A stretch of 64,000 nt of DNA, taken from positions 2,791,001-2,855,000 of the forward strand of contig CP126120.1 in NCBI GenBank assembly GCA_030123585.1, given 5' to 3'. Numbering within the stretch: position 1 is the stretch's first letter; each line of letters opens with the position of its first letter. Source of the DNA: Rhodanobacteraceae bacterium (GTDB lineage: Bacteria > Pseudomonadota > Gammaproteobacteria > Xanthomonadales > Rhodanobacteraceae). The notes under the pieces were generated by a model. The model had not been told where the DNA came from and did not search any database. It worked only from the letters and a program-made list of their open reading frames with translations. The position numbers and the translations under genes are program-made. Positions 46,448 through 54,607 of the stretch are shown here, in pieces.

Positions 46448-48793
46448 ATGTCTGCAGTCCGCGCGTCGTGCCGGTCGGGGTTCCTGCCGATCCTCCTGCT
46501 GCTGGCCGGCGTCCCGGCCATCGTGTGCGCCGCCACGAACGGCGCGGCGTGGCATGAGGTTGACCCGATGATCGGCACCGGTGGCGCCGGCCACACGTTT
46601 CCCGGCGCCACGGTGCCGTTCGGGATGATCCAGTTGAGCCCCGACACCGCGATGCCGGATTTCAAGCACGCGTATGCGTGGGCGGCGGGCTATCAATACG
46701 GCGACCACAGCATCCTCGGATTTTCCGAAACGCATTTTTCCGGCAGCGGGCATTCCGATCTCGGCGATGTGCTGATGATGCCGGGCGTCGGCAAGGTGCA
46801 ATGGGATCCGGGTGATCCCGGCAAGCCCGGCAGCGGCTATCGTTCCGGTTTCAGCCACCAGACCGAAGTCGCGCAGCCGGGTTACTATGCGGTGACGCTG
46901 GCGACGCCCGGCGTGCGCGTGGAATTGACCGCCGGCCAGCGCGTGGGCTGGCAGCGCTACACATTCCCGAAGAATCAGGACGCGCACATCCTGCTGGATC
47001 TTCGCCCCAGCATCTACGACTACCCCGGAAAAGTCTTGTGGGCGCGCCTGCGCGTGCGCGCGGACGGCACGGTGACCGGCTACCGCGAAACGCGCGGCTG
47101 GGCGCCGGGACGACAACTGTGGTTCGCGATCCGTTTCTCGCAGCCGATGACCGCGCATCAACTGGTCAACCGCGAAACCGGCATCGTCTACAAGGGCTTC
47201 CAGGGCCCGGCGCTGAATCCCGCCGGCATTGATGCGATTGCAGGCAAGCAACTGGAAGGCGCGTTCGAGTTCGGCAAGCTGTCCAAACCTTTGCTGGTGA
47301 AAGTGGCGATTTCCACGGTCAGCGCCGACAACGCGATCGCCAACCTCGATGTCGATGGCAAGGGCTGGGATTTCGATGCGCGCCGCGCCGAGGCGCGCGC
47401 GGCATGGACCAAGGCGCTGTCGGCGATCGAGGTGGAGGCATCGCCGGACATCGAGAAGAGTTTCTACACCTCGATGTACCACGCACTGATCGCGCCGAAT
47501 CTTGCGATGGACGTGAACGGCGAATACCGCGGACCCGACCACGCGGTGCACACGGCGAAAGGTTTCACGTTCTATTCGAGCTGGTCGTTGTGGGACGTGT
47601 ATCGCGCCGAGATGCCGCTGCTGGCGTTCATCCAGCCACCGCAGCGTGTCAACGATTTCGTCAGCTCATTGGTCGCCGCGCAGCAGGCGAGCCCGTTCGA
47701 CATCCTGCCGGTGTGGGCGTACCAGGGTCTCGAAACCTGGTGCATGATCGGTTACCACGCGCTGCCCGTGATCGCCAATTTCTACATGCAGGGTTTCCGC
47801 GGCTTCGACGCCGATGCCGCGTTGAAGGCGATGGTGGCGAGCGCGACGTATGCGCCGTACGGCGATCTGGGCGATTACATGAAACTCGGCTACGTGCCCC
47901 AGGATCACGAGGACGAATCGGTATCCAAGACGCTGGAATACGCGTTCGATGACTGGAGTCTCGCACGAATGGCCGAGGCGATGGGGCGCAAGGACGTCGC
48001 CGAAAAATTCTTCAAGCGCGCGCAGAACTGGCGCAACGTGTTCAATCCGAAGACCGGGTTCGCGCAGCCGCGTCTCGCCAATGGCAGGTTCGAGGAACCG
48101 TTCGATCCCGCGAAGGCGGGTGTGGGCAGCGGTTTCACCGAAGGCAACTCGTGGCAATACTCGTGGTACGAGCCGCAGGATGTCGGCGGCTTGATCCATG
48201 AACTCGGCGGCAACGCCGGACTGGTGAAGAAGCTCGACGAAGTGTTCGATGCGAAGATCAACCCGAAGGCTTTCGCGGGGCTTGAGGATGTCACCGGCCT
48301 GATCGGCTGGTACGCGCACGGTAACGAACCGAGCCATCACATCGCCTACCTGTACGACTATGCGGGCACGCCATGGAAGACGCAGCAGCGATTGGCCGAA
48401 ATCATGCAGAGCCAGTACGCGCCAACGCCGACCGGACTCGCCGGCAACGACGACCTCGGCCAGATGTCGGCGTGGTACATCTTCACCGCGCTGGGCTTCT
48501 ATCCGGTCGCGCCGGCCAGCAACCAGTACGTGATCGGCCGCCCGTTCGTGCGCCGCGCGGTGATGCACCTGCCGAACGGCAAGACCTTCACGATCACCGC
48601 CGACGACTTGGGCGAGGATCATCCGTATGTCGGCTCGGTCACGCTGGATGGCAAGCCGCTGACGCGCGATTACCTGACTTACGCGGAAATCACGCGCGGC
48701 GGGACGCTGCACTTCACGATGCAGGCGCAGCCGAACAAGACCTGGGCGACGCGAGCGCAGGATCAGCCGTATTCGATGACGGCGTATCCGTAG
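46448..48793 (+). CDS. GH92-family exo-alpha-mannosidase (second copy)
   Basis: The 781-residue protein has a signal peptide (about 1-29), then VDPMIGTGGAGHTFPGATVP, ILGFSETHFSGSGHSDLG and the catalytic-domain motifs SSWSLWDVYRAEMPLLAF, HGNEPSHHIAYLYDYAG and GNDDLGQMSAWYIFTALGFY. It is clearly divergent from the copy at 40482, so the two may act on different linkages. A GGAGG ribosome site precedes the ATG. It shares its upstream region with the transporter operon. Confidence 0.94.
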   Translation: MSAVRASCRSGFLPILLLLAGVPAIVCAATNGAAWHEVDPMIGTGGAGHTFPGATVPFGMIQLSPDTAMPDFKHAYAWAAGYQYGDHSILGFSETHFSGSGHSDLGDVLMMPGVGKVQWDPGDPGKPGSGYRSGFSHQTEVAQPGYYAVTLATPGVRVELTAGQRVGWQRYTFPKNQDAHILLDLRPSIYDYPGKVLWARLRVRADGTVTGYRETRGWAPGRQLWFAIRFSQPMTAHQLVNRETGIVYKGFQGPALNPAGIDAIAGKQLEGAFEFGKLSKPLLVKVAISTVSADNAIANLDVDGKGWDFDARRAEARAAWTKALSAIEVEASPDIEKSFYTSMYHALIAPNLAMDVNGEYRGPDHAVHTAKGFTFYSSWSLWDVYRAEMPLLAFIQPPQRVNDFVSSLVAAQQASPFDILPVWAYQGLETWCMIGYHALPVIANFYMQGFRGFDADAALKAMVASATYAPYGDLGDYMKLGYVPQDHEDESVSKTLEYAFDDWSLARMAEAMGRKDVAEKFFKRAQNWRNVFNPKTGFAQPRLANGRFEEPFDPAKAGVGSGFTEGNSWQYSWYEPQDVGGLIHELGGNAGLVKKLDEVFDAKINPKAFAGLEDVTGLIGWYAHGNEPSHHIAYLYDYAGTPWKTQQRLAEIMQSQYAPTPTGLAGNDDLGQMSAWYIFTALGFYPVAPASNQYVIGRPFVRRAVMHLPNGKTFTITADDLGEDHPYVGSVTLDGKPLTRDYLTYAEITRGGTLHFTMQAQPNKTWATRAQDQPYSMTAYP

Positions 48794-48813
48794 CAAGACG
48801 CCAGCGCAGTCAC

Positions 48814-48927
48814 GACGTCATTCCGGGGCCAGCCGCAGGCTGGAACCCGGAATCGGTCATGGTTGGCCGCGCAACCGATTCCGGGTTGCCGCGCCATGAA
48901 ACCGGCGCGGCCCCCGGAATGACGACG
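48814..48927. repeat. ATTCCGGG palindromes, copies 4 and 5 in mirror arrangement
   Basis: One copy (CGACGTCATTCCGGGGCC to GGAACCCGGAATCGG, 48814-48855) is followed by a second in opposite orientation (CCGATTCCGGGTTGCC to CCCCCGGAATGACGACG, 48876-48927). The outer CGACGTCATTCC and GGAATGACGACG ends also pair, so the whole block is one large palindrome. The remaining sequence up to 49045 shows no gene. Confidence 0.75.
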
Positions 48928-49045
48928 TAAGGTTTACGCTCTACCCGAGTCCCGAGAAACTCGCCGCGTCCTGCGGCTCGCCCTTCGGGCCATCGGCTGC
49001 GCCGATGTTCGCTCCGGCATCCTGCCTCCGCAGTCCGAGTCCGAC

Positions 49046-50440
49046 TCAATCAATCCCGAGCTTCTTGAGCTTGTACCGCAGCGCGCGGAAGGTGATGCCG
49101 AGCTTCTTCGCGGCGGCGGTCTTGTTGTAGCGGGTTTCCTTGAGCGCCTTCAGGATGGTGTCGCGCTCGATGTTGCTGATGTAGTCGTCGAGGCCGACGT
49201 TGCCGTTGCCTTCGGCGGCGTCCGGCAGGGGCTCGTCGTCATCGTCGAAGGGTTCGTCGCCTTCGTCCTCGTCCTGGTCCGGCGCGGCTTCCAGCATCAG
49301 GTCGGCGGGTTCGATCACGCCGTTGTCGCACAGCGCAATCGCCCGTTCCAGCACGTTCTCGAGTTCGCGCACGTTGCCGGGGAAGTCGTAATCGGCCAGC
49401 GCCGCGAGCGCGGCTGGTTGCAGAGTGGGCACCGACACGCCGGCCTGTTCCGACAGGCGTTTCAGGATGTGTCCGGCCAGCAGCGGGATGTCGCCCTCGC
49501 GCTCGCGCAACGGCGGCACGCGCAGCTCGATCACGTTGATGCGGTAATACAGGTCCTGCCGGAACCGCCCGGCCTGGACCAGCCGCGCCAGATCCTTGTG
49601 CGTCGCCGACAGGATGCGCACGTCCACCGGCACTTCGCCGCGCCCGCCGATCGGGCGCACCGCCTTTTCCTGGATCACGCGCAGCAGCTTCACCTGCATG
49701 TGCAGCGGCAGTTCCGCGACCTCGTCGAGGAACAGCGTGCCGCCGCTGGCGACCTGGAACAGGCCTTCCTTGTCGGCGTGCGCGCCGGTGAACGAGCCCT
49801 TCTTGTGGCCGAAGAATTCGCTTTCCATCAGCTCTGACGGAATCGCGCCGCAGTTGACCGGCACGAATGATCCCGCCGCGCGCGGGCCGAGTTCGTGGAT
49901 CGAGCGCGCGACCAGTTCCTTGCCGGTGCCGGATTCGCCCGAGATGTAGATCGGCGCCTGGCTGCGCGCGACCTTGGCGATGCGCGCGCGGACGTCCTTC
50001 ATGACCTGCGATTCGCCAATCAGGCGGCTGGCCGGCACTTCGGCATCGCCGGTGGACGGCCCGGCCGGTGGCTGGCCGACGCGCAGCGCGGTCTGCACCA
50101 GCCGCCTCAGCATGTGGATGTCGACCGGTTTGCTGACGAAGTCGAACGCGCCCGCCTTCAGCGCTTCCACCGCCGCCTCGACGTTGCCGTAAGCGGTGAT
50201 CATCGCGACCGGCGTTTCCGGATGTTCGCGTGCGATCAATTCGATCAATTCCTGACCGGTGCCGTCGGGCAGGCGCATGTCGGTGAAGCACAGGTCGTAG
50301 CGGACCTCGCCCAGGAGCTTCTTCGCGTCGCTGACGCTGGCCGCGGTGTCGACGTTGAGGTCCATGCGCCCGAGTGTGATGCTCAGGAGCTCGCGGATGT
50401 CGCGCTCGTCGTCGATGACCAGCACCGTTTGTTTGGTCAT
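49046..50440 (-). CDS. pilR: Sigma-54-dependent response regulator PilR
   Basis: The 464-residue protein has a receiver (1-120, phospho-acceptor Asp in LCFTDMRLPDG), an AAA+ sigma-54 activation domain with Walker A GESGTGKE, the ESEFFGHKKGSFTGA (GAFTGA-type) loop, GGTLFLDEVAELP and NVRELENVLERA, an acidic linker, and a Fis-type helix-turn-helix (KTAAAKKLGITFRALRYKL). With PilS upstream it should activate type IV pilin (pilA) transcription. Confidence 0.92.
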   Translation of the reverse strand: MTKQTVLVIDDERDIRELLSITLGRMDLNVDTAASVSDAKKLLGEVRYDLCFTDMRLPDGTGQELIELIAREHPETPVAMITAYGNVEAAVEALKAGAFDFVSKPVDIHMLRRLVQTALRVGQPPAGPSTGDAEVPASRLIGESQVMKDVRARIAKVARSQAPIYISGESGTGKELVARSIHELGPRAAGSFVPVNCGAIPSELMESEFFGHKKGSFTGAHADKEGLFQVASGGTLFLDEVAELPLHMQVKLLRVIQEKAVRPIGGRGEVPVDVRILSATHKDLARLVQAGRFRQDLYYRINVIELRVPPLREREGDIPLLAGHILKRLSEQAGVSVPTLQPAALAALADYDFPGNVRELENVLERAIALCDNGVIEPADLMLEAAPDQDEDEGDEPFDDDDEPLPDAAEGNGNVGLDDYISNIERDTILKALKETRYNKTAAAKKLGITFRALRYKLKKLGID

Positions 50441-50523
50441 GCCTGCCCCGGTTCCTTCAGTCCCTCTGGGCGTTCAGGGTAGCGCGGCGCGCCAGGCGAT
50501 GCCATGCCGAAGCGCGCAGGGCG

Positions 50524-52158
50524 TCATGCTTCCATTCCCGTCGGCGGCAGCACCGGCGCGGTCAGGGTGATGCGGAAGCAACTGCCGCCCCCGGCCACCG
50601 GCACGTATTCGAGGCTGGCCTGGTTGGCCTCGCACATCTGCCTGGCGAGATACAGGCCGAGGCCGGTGCCGTACTGGTGGGTGGTGAAGAAGGGTTCGAA
50701 GATCTGCGCGGCGACCTTGGGCGGAATGCCGGGGCCGCGGTCGATCACTTCCAGCAGCGGCGGACCGTTGTCGCTGGCGAGACGTGCGACCACCATCACC
50801 CGCGCCGGTTCTTCAGGCATGCGGCCGTAGCGCAGCGCGTTCTGGACCAGGTTCCACACCACCTGCTGCAGGTGCTGCGGATCGGCCAGCGCCTCGACCG
50901 GGCGAGGGTACAGCAACGGACGCAGGCTGTCCTGGCCGATGTCGTTGGCTTCCTTGTATTCGTCGACGAAGCGCACCGCCCAGTTGTTGAGGTCCAGCGA
51001 TTCCGGCCGCGAGCGTTCGCGTCGCGACAGTTGCAGGATGTTTTCGATGATCTCGTTGACGCGCCCGCAGTGGTTGTTGATGATCTCGATCATGCGCTGG
51101 TCGGAGGCGGGAATCTCGTCGGATTCGGCCAGCAGTTGCGCGGAATAGCGGATCGCCGCCAGCGGGTTGCGGATCTCGTGCGCGATCGACGCCGACAGCC
51201 GTCCGAGTGTGGTCAGCGTGAGCTGTTCGGCGCGCTGCGACACCAGCGAAGTGTCGTCGAGGAAGATCAGCACGTGCGAATCGTCGTGCGCGGACAGCCG
51301 CGTGAAGCGCGGGATCACTTCCGGCGCGCCTTCGGCCAGCGCCACCGCGCTGGCGTCCTGCTCGTGGGTGGTGCGCCAGTGGTACAGGCGGCGCGACAGT
51401 TCCGGCGCCACCGTGCCGAGGTCGCGCTGCTCGATGCCGGGATTGCCCACCAGCATCCACGCCGATTCGTTGATCTGGTGGATGCGGTTGGCGTTGTCCA
51501 CCAGCAGCACGCCGGTCTTCATGCGGCGGATGATCAGGTCGTTGACCTGCGCGAGGTTGGCGAGGTCGCTGCCGCGCTGCTCGGCCAGCGCCTCGCTGGC
51601 GCGCATCTGGCTGCCCAGCGCGTAGCCCAGCGCGGCCAGCGCGAAATAGAAGACGCCGAACAGCCCTGCTTCCAGCAGTCCGGGGCCGATATCGCTCGTG
51701 CTGGCCGCCAACAACGCCTGCGCGATCATCGCCAGGGTCGCCAGCGCGGCGAACAGCGCGCCGAGGCGCGGCGACAGCAGCAATGCCGCCGCACCGACGT
51801 TGATCACCAGCATCGCGGCGATGCCGGTGTGCGCGGAGGGCATGGTGAGCGCAACCAGGAACGCCGCAACCACATCCACGCACAGGCAACTGGCGATGTG
51901 GGTCACCAGCGTGGGCGAGCCGCGCAGGTCCCGCGCCAGCACGATCAGCGCGAACAGCATGTAAACCAGCGCGGTGGTCCGCGCCACCACCGAGTCGCGC
52001 AGCGGCATCCAGGTGAAGGCGAGGCTGCTCAACGACAACGCCACGTACACCAGCGCCTGGAACACGCGGTAAACGTCGAGCACGCGCAGTTCGCGCCGGA
52101 TGTGATCGGCGCCGCCTGCCGTGCGCGGGTTCAGGATGGTCTGGGTCGTGCTTGCCAC
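50524..52158 (-). CDS. pilS: Sensor histidine kinase PilS
   Basis: From GTG 52158 the 544-residue protein has six hydrophobic helices in the first 190 residues, a PAS region (KTGVLLVDNANRIHQINESAW), the H box SASIAHEIRNPLAAI, the N box QVVWNLVQNALRYG and the G box TGLGLYLARQM. This is the PilS layout. The kinase monitors pilin in the inner membrane in Pseudomonas. An ATG start much farther upstream would cross the tRNA-Thr gene and is rejected. Confidence 0.9.
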   Translation of the reverse strand: MASTTQTILNPRTAGGADHIRRELRVLDVYRVFQALVYVALSLSSLAFTWMPLRDSVVARTTALVYMLFALIVLARDLRGSPTLVTHIASCLCVDVVAAFLVALTMPSAHTGIAAMLVINVGAAALLLSPRLGALFAALATLAMIAQALLAASTSDIGPGLLEAGLFGVFYFALAALGYALGSQMRASEALAEQRGSDLANLAQVNDLIIRRMKTGVLLVDNANRIHQINESAWMLVGNPGIEQRDLGTVAPELSRRLYHWRTTHEQDASAVALAEGAPEVIPRFTRLSAHDDSHVLIFLDDTSLVSQRAEQLTLTTLGRLSASIAHEIRNPLAAIRYSAQLLAESDEIPASDQRMIEIINNHCGRVNEIIENILQLSRRERSRPESLDLNNWAVRFVDEYKEANDIGQDSLRPLLYPRPVEALADPQHLQQVVWNLVQNALRYGRMPEEPARVMVVARLASDNGPPLLEVIDRGPGIPPKVAAQIFEPFFTTHQYGTGLGLYLARQMCEANQASLEYVPVAGGGSCFRITLTAPVLPPTGMEA

Positions 52159-52293
52159 GGCGCCGATGATCCCTTGGGACGCGCGCGCGCACAAGAGCCG
52201 GGTGTGATTTTGTCCGCCGCGCGGCCGTCGTTCGCGCCGCGCGCTCGCGTTGCGCGTGCGCGGCGGCGCCCGTAGACTACGCGGTCCGCCCGT

Positions 52294-52366
52294 GCCGGAA
52301 TAGCTCAGCTGGTAGAGCAACGCATTCGTAATGCGTGGGTCGGGGGTTCGATTCCCTCTTCCGGCA
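52294..52366 (+). tRNA. tRNA-Thr (anticodon CGT), insertion target
   Basis: The acceptor stem is GCCGGAA/TTCCGGC. The D arm is GCTCAGCTGGTAGAGC. The anticodon stem ACGCA/TGCGT has loop TTCGTAA, anticodon CGT. The T arm is GGGGG-TTCGATT-CCCTC. The discriminator is A. CCA is not encoded. The 3' half is shared with the copy at 61434, so the gene stays functional after integration. Confidence 0.95.
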
Positions 52367-52368
52367 TA
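52322..52368 (+). repeat. attL (47-bp core in tRNA-Thr 3' half)
   Basis: The core runs from GCATTCGTAATGCGTGGG in the anticodon arm through TTCCGGCATA past the discriminator base. It is identical to 61434-61480, with different bases on both sides of each copy. Confidence 0.95.
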
Positions 52369-52699
52369 CCCTCCAAAGCTAGCTGCCATGCGGGTTTCCA
52401 GCGATTCGATTCGCTCCCGCAACCTGCCCAGCATCTGCCGTGTAAGTGCCAGGTAAGTGCAAAAGGGGGGGGTTAGCGCCCGCCCCTCCGCCGCTCCCTG
52501 CGCGCTGTGCACAGCTTAGGGCTTGCACCCGTAGCCCTCCGGGGGCGGGACGCGCTTACAACGCATGGCACGCAGCGGCAGCACGCATGCAGGGGCAGGG
52601 CCGGGGGGGCTATTGCGCGTGTGGCCGCACTGTCTCGCGTGGTGAGACATGATCGTGAATAATGGAACCGCCCACGCTGGGCGAAACAGAGGACAGATC
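52369..52699. other. Left-end region of the element without a convincing gene
   Basis: This 331-bp stretch holds the integrase arm-type repeat at 52442, a G8 run and several GC-rich short palindromes such as GCCCTCCGGGGGC. No ORF here has family features. Confidence 0.5.
52442..52464 (+). promoter_or_regulatory. Putative integrase arm-binding site, left
   Basis: A 23-bp segment contains two GTAAGTGC units (GTAAGTGCC then AGGTAAGTGCAAAA). It matches 61320-61342 at 21 of 23 positions, in the same orientation, 74 bp inside the att core. Paired sites inside both ends fit lambda-type arm sites. Confidence 0.55.
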
Positions 52700-52846
52700 A
52701 TGGCAAGCAAGAAGGGCCCTCCGAACTATCGCGACTCTGGAAGCGGCAAGTTCGTGACAGAACAATATGCCAAGCGTCACCCGCGGACGACCGAGGAGGA
52801 GCACAACCGGCCGCCGCACAAGTCGCCGCCTAAACGGAAGAAATAG
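52700..52846 (+). CDS. Small basic conserved protein
   Basis: The 48-residue protein reads MASKKGPPNYRDSGSGKF, then VTEQYAKRHPRTTEEEHNRP and a Lys/Pro-rich end. Small proteins with the pattern YRDxGSGxFVTxxYAxxHPxTT are widespread in proteobacteria and are sometimes mis-named multidrug transporters; no membrane segment is present. A GAGGACAG ribosome site precedes the ATG. The function is unknown. It is the first of three plus-strand genes at the element's left end. Confidence 0.7.
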   Translation: MASKKGPPNYRDSGSGKFVTEQYAKRHPRTTEEEHNRPPHKSPPKRKK

Positions 52847-52896
52847 GCCATATCTAACAAGTTTAGTTTCTGCGCGAGAACTGCACAGGGGGATAC

Positions 52897-53283
52897 ATGA
52901 ACTCGAAACGCTTGTTCGTCAGCTTCGACTATGACCACGATGCTGATCTAAAAATGTTGCTTGTCGGGCAATCAAAGCTTCCCGACAGTCCGTTTTATAT
53001 CGTGGACGCATCCGTCAAGGAAGCTTTGCCGGGGGATTGGAAGCAAAAAGTACGCGGCCGTATTTCCCGCGCGGATGTAGTGTGCGTGCTCTGTAGCACA
53101 ACGACCCACACTGCAAAGGGGGTTGAGGTCGAGCTTGGGTTTGCGAAGGAACTCGACATTCCGTACTTTCTCTTGAAGGGCTACAAGGACAAGGCCTGTA
53201 CTAGGCCCACCAATGCGACTGCCGATAAGATGTACAACTGGACGTGGGACAATTTGAAGTTGCTCATCCACGGCAATCGCTAA
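52897..53283 (+). CDS. TIR-like (MTH538/ThsB-type) domain protein
   Basis: The 128-residue protein is a single TIR-like domain. It begins KRLFVSFDYDHDAD (strand A and the following loop), then RISRADVVCVLCSTTTHTAKGVEVELGFAKELDIPYFLLKG. The likely catalytic-site Glu is Glu79 in VEVELGFA. This is the MTH538/DUF1863 pattern, the family of Thoeris ThsB proteins that make a cyclic ADP-ribose signal from NAD on infection. The gene is visibly AT-richer than its surroundings. Its stop overlaps the next start (TAATG). Signal production is inferred, not shown. Confidence 0.8.
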   Translation: MNSKRLFVSFDYDHDADLKMLLVGQSKLPDSPFYIVDASVKEALPGDWKQKVRGRISRADVVCVLCSTTTHTAKGVEVELGFAKELDIPYFLLKGYKDKACTRPTNATADKMYNWTWDNLKLLIHGNR

Positions 53284-53813
53284 TGACCGTTGCGTCAAAA
53301 CGTACGCTCTGGCATGACGTCCCGGATGGAGGCGTTTATCCAACGCATGACAAATGGCATACTCACCTGCTTGAGCAATACAAGCTCTACGTCGAGATGG
53401 CCGATAAGATTAGCCAGCGACGTACGAGCGCCAATTCCTACTTCCTTAGCGTGAACTCCGCAATCCTCGCGTTTGCGGGGTATCTCACGTCGAAGGGCAG
53501 CACGGACTATCTTTGGTTGCTTGCGGTTGCTGGCATTTTGCTGTGCGTGCTGTGGTTCAACATCATTACGTCTTATCGAGACCTAAACAGCGCCAAATGG
53601 GAAGTTGTCCAGCAGATTGAGGAGCGCCTTCCGATCAGTCCGTATGCAGCGGAATGGGAAGCAGTCGGGAAAGGTAGGAATCCTAAGCTCTATCGCCCAC
53701 TTTCGCATATTGAGCGTGCCGTTCCGTGGATATTTGCCGGACTGCACATGATCGTACTATTGAAGACCTTTCCTTGGGCCGCAGTGGCTTCGTTCGTTGG
53801 TCGGCTTGTTTAG
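53283..53813 (+). CDS. Three-helix membrane protein paired with the TIR gene
   Basis: The 176-residue protein has a soluble N-terminal helix (HLLEQYKLYVEMADKISQRR) and three hydrophobic segments: about 52-69 (SYFLSVNSAILAFAGYL), 76-97 (YLWLLAVAGILLCVLWFNII) and 146-163 (AVPWIFAGLHMIVLL). A soluble part between the second and third contains AKWEVVQQIEERLPISPYAAEW. It resembles the small multi-helix proteins found near nucleotide-signal and TIR genes (SLATT-like or RipA-type). A membrane-disrupting effector role is inferred. It overlaps the TIR gene by one base and ends 7 bp from the convergent terminase gene. Confidence 0.7.
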   Translation: MTVASKRTLWHDVPDGGVYPTHDKWHTHLLEQYKLYVEMADKISQRRTSANSYFLSVNSAILAFAGYLTSKGSTDYLWLLAVAGILLCVLWFNIITSYRDLNSAKWEVVQQIEERLPISPYAAEWEAVGKGRNPKLYRPLSHIERAVPWIFAGLHMIVLLKTFPWAAVASFVGRLV

Positions 53814-53820
53814 ATACCGA

Positions 53821-54288
53821 TTACTCGGCGCCCGGACCAAATCGCTGGAACGCGGTGTTCACAGGTGCGGGATCCGGGGTCAGCCGCAGGCGCGAGCGCG
53901 AGGCGGGCGTGATGCCCAGCTCGGCGCACAAGCGCAGGATGGCGAGCGACTCTTGGTGCATGATGCCCACCAGCGGGTTCGCCTTGCAGCCTACGCCGTC
54001 GCCGGTGGGCACAGTGCGGGACTGGCTGCGCATGGCGACCGCTGCATCGCGCCAGGTTGAGATCGAGCAGGCCAGCGCGGCAAGCACGCCGCTATCCACC
54101 GCCTTGAACAAACCGCTGGGCGCATCCTCGACGATTTCATGCCAGATTGCGCGCTCGTCGGCGCTAAGCCATGCCGGCGGATCGCCCAGCGCGGGCCAGC
54201 CAGACAGCGCCGACTTGTTGAGCTTGCGATTGCCCGGGTTGCCCGATAGCACCTTGAGAAGTACCGGCTTGGGTCTGCGACCGCGCAT
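53821..54288 (-). CDS. Phage terminase small subunit, P27 family
   Basis: The 155-residue protein starts MRGRRPKPVLLKVLSGNPGNRKLN, the hallmark of P27-type small terminases. It continues with PPAWLSADERAIWHEIVEDA and a C-terminal helix region (HQESLAILRLCAELGITPASRSRL). It would recognise the element's packaging site and direct packaging by a helper phage's large terminase, since none is encoded here. Starts upstream of 54288 are rejected because they add unlike sequence. Confidence 0.88.
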   Translation of the reverse strand: MRGRRPKPVLLKVLSGNPGNRKLNKSALSGWPALGDPPAWLSADERAIWHEIVEDAPSGLFKAVDSGVLAALACSISTWRDAAVAMRSQSRTVPTGDGVGCKANPLVGIMHQESLAILRLCAELGITPASRSRLRLTPDPAPVNTAFQRFGPGAE

Positions 54289-54607
54289 AATGAATGCTCC
54301 GAAATGACACCTAATTTCGCTGGCGCGAAAAAACAAGGGGACGGGCGGATTCCCGCGACGAGGATCAATCGTTTTGACCGACCCTCCCCGTCTAGAAGAG
54401 GTGGAGGCGGTGCCCTAAGCTCGTGGCGAACCTAGAGCACCGCATCCTGTGCGATCAACGGAGAGGATCGCGAATGCCTTCGCTAATCCGCCTCGCACTG
54501 CCACGGTTGTTTCAATGGAGCAGGACACTCATGGCTAGTCCTGCGCTGGTCGGGGTATCTGCCTGCGCAACCTCGCTGCGCCCGATCCCAGCAATACCGC
54601 AGCGGGG
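54289..54607. other. Gap between capsid and terminase genes
   Basis: This 319-bp stretch has short open frames on both strands, none with family features. A head-tail connector or HNH gene might be expected here but is not seen. A packaging site could lie here; no evidence of one is visible. Confidence 0.4.

Noticed and set aside
52159..52512. Upstream extension of pilS through the tRNA-Thr gene
   Set aside because: The extension is antisense to a tRNA and crosses the att site; GTG 52158 gives the normal PilS start.
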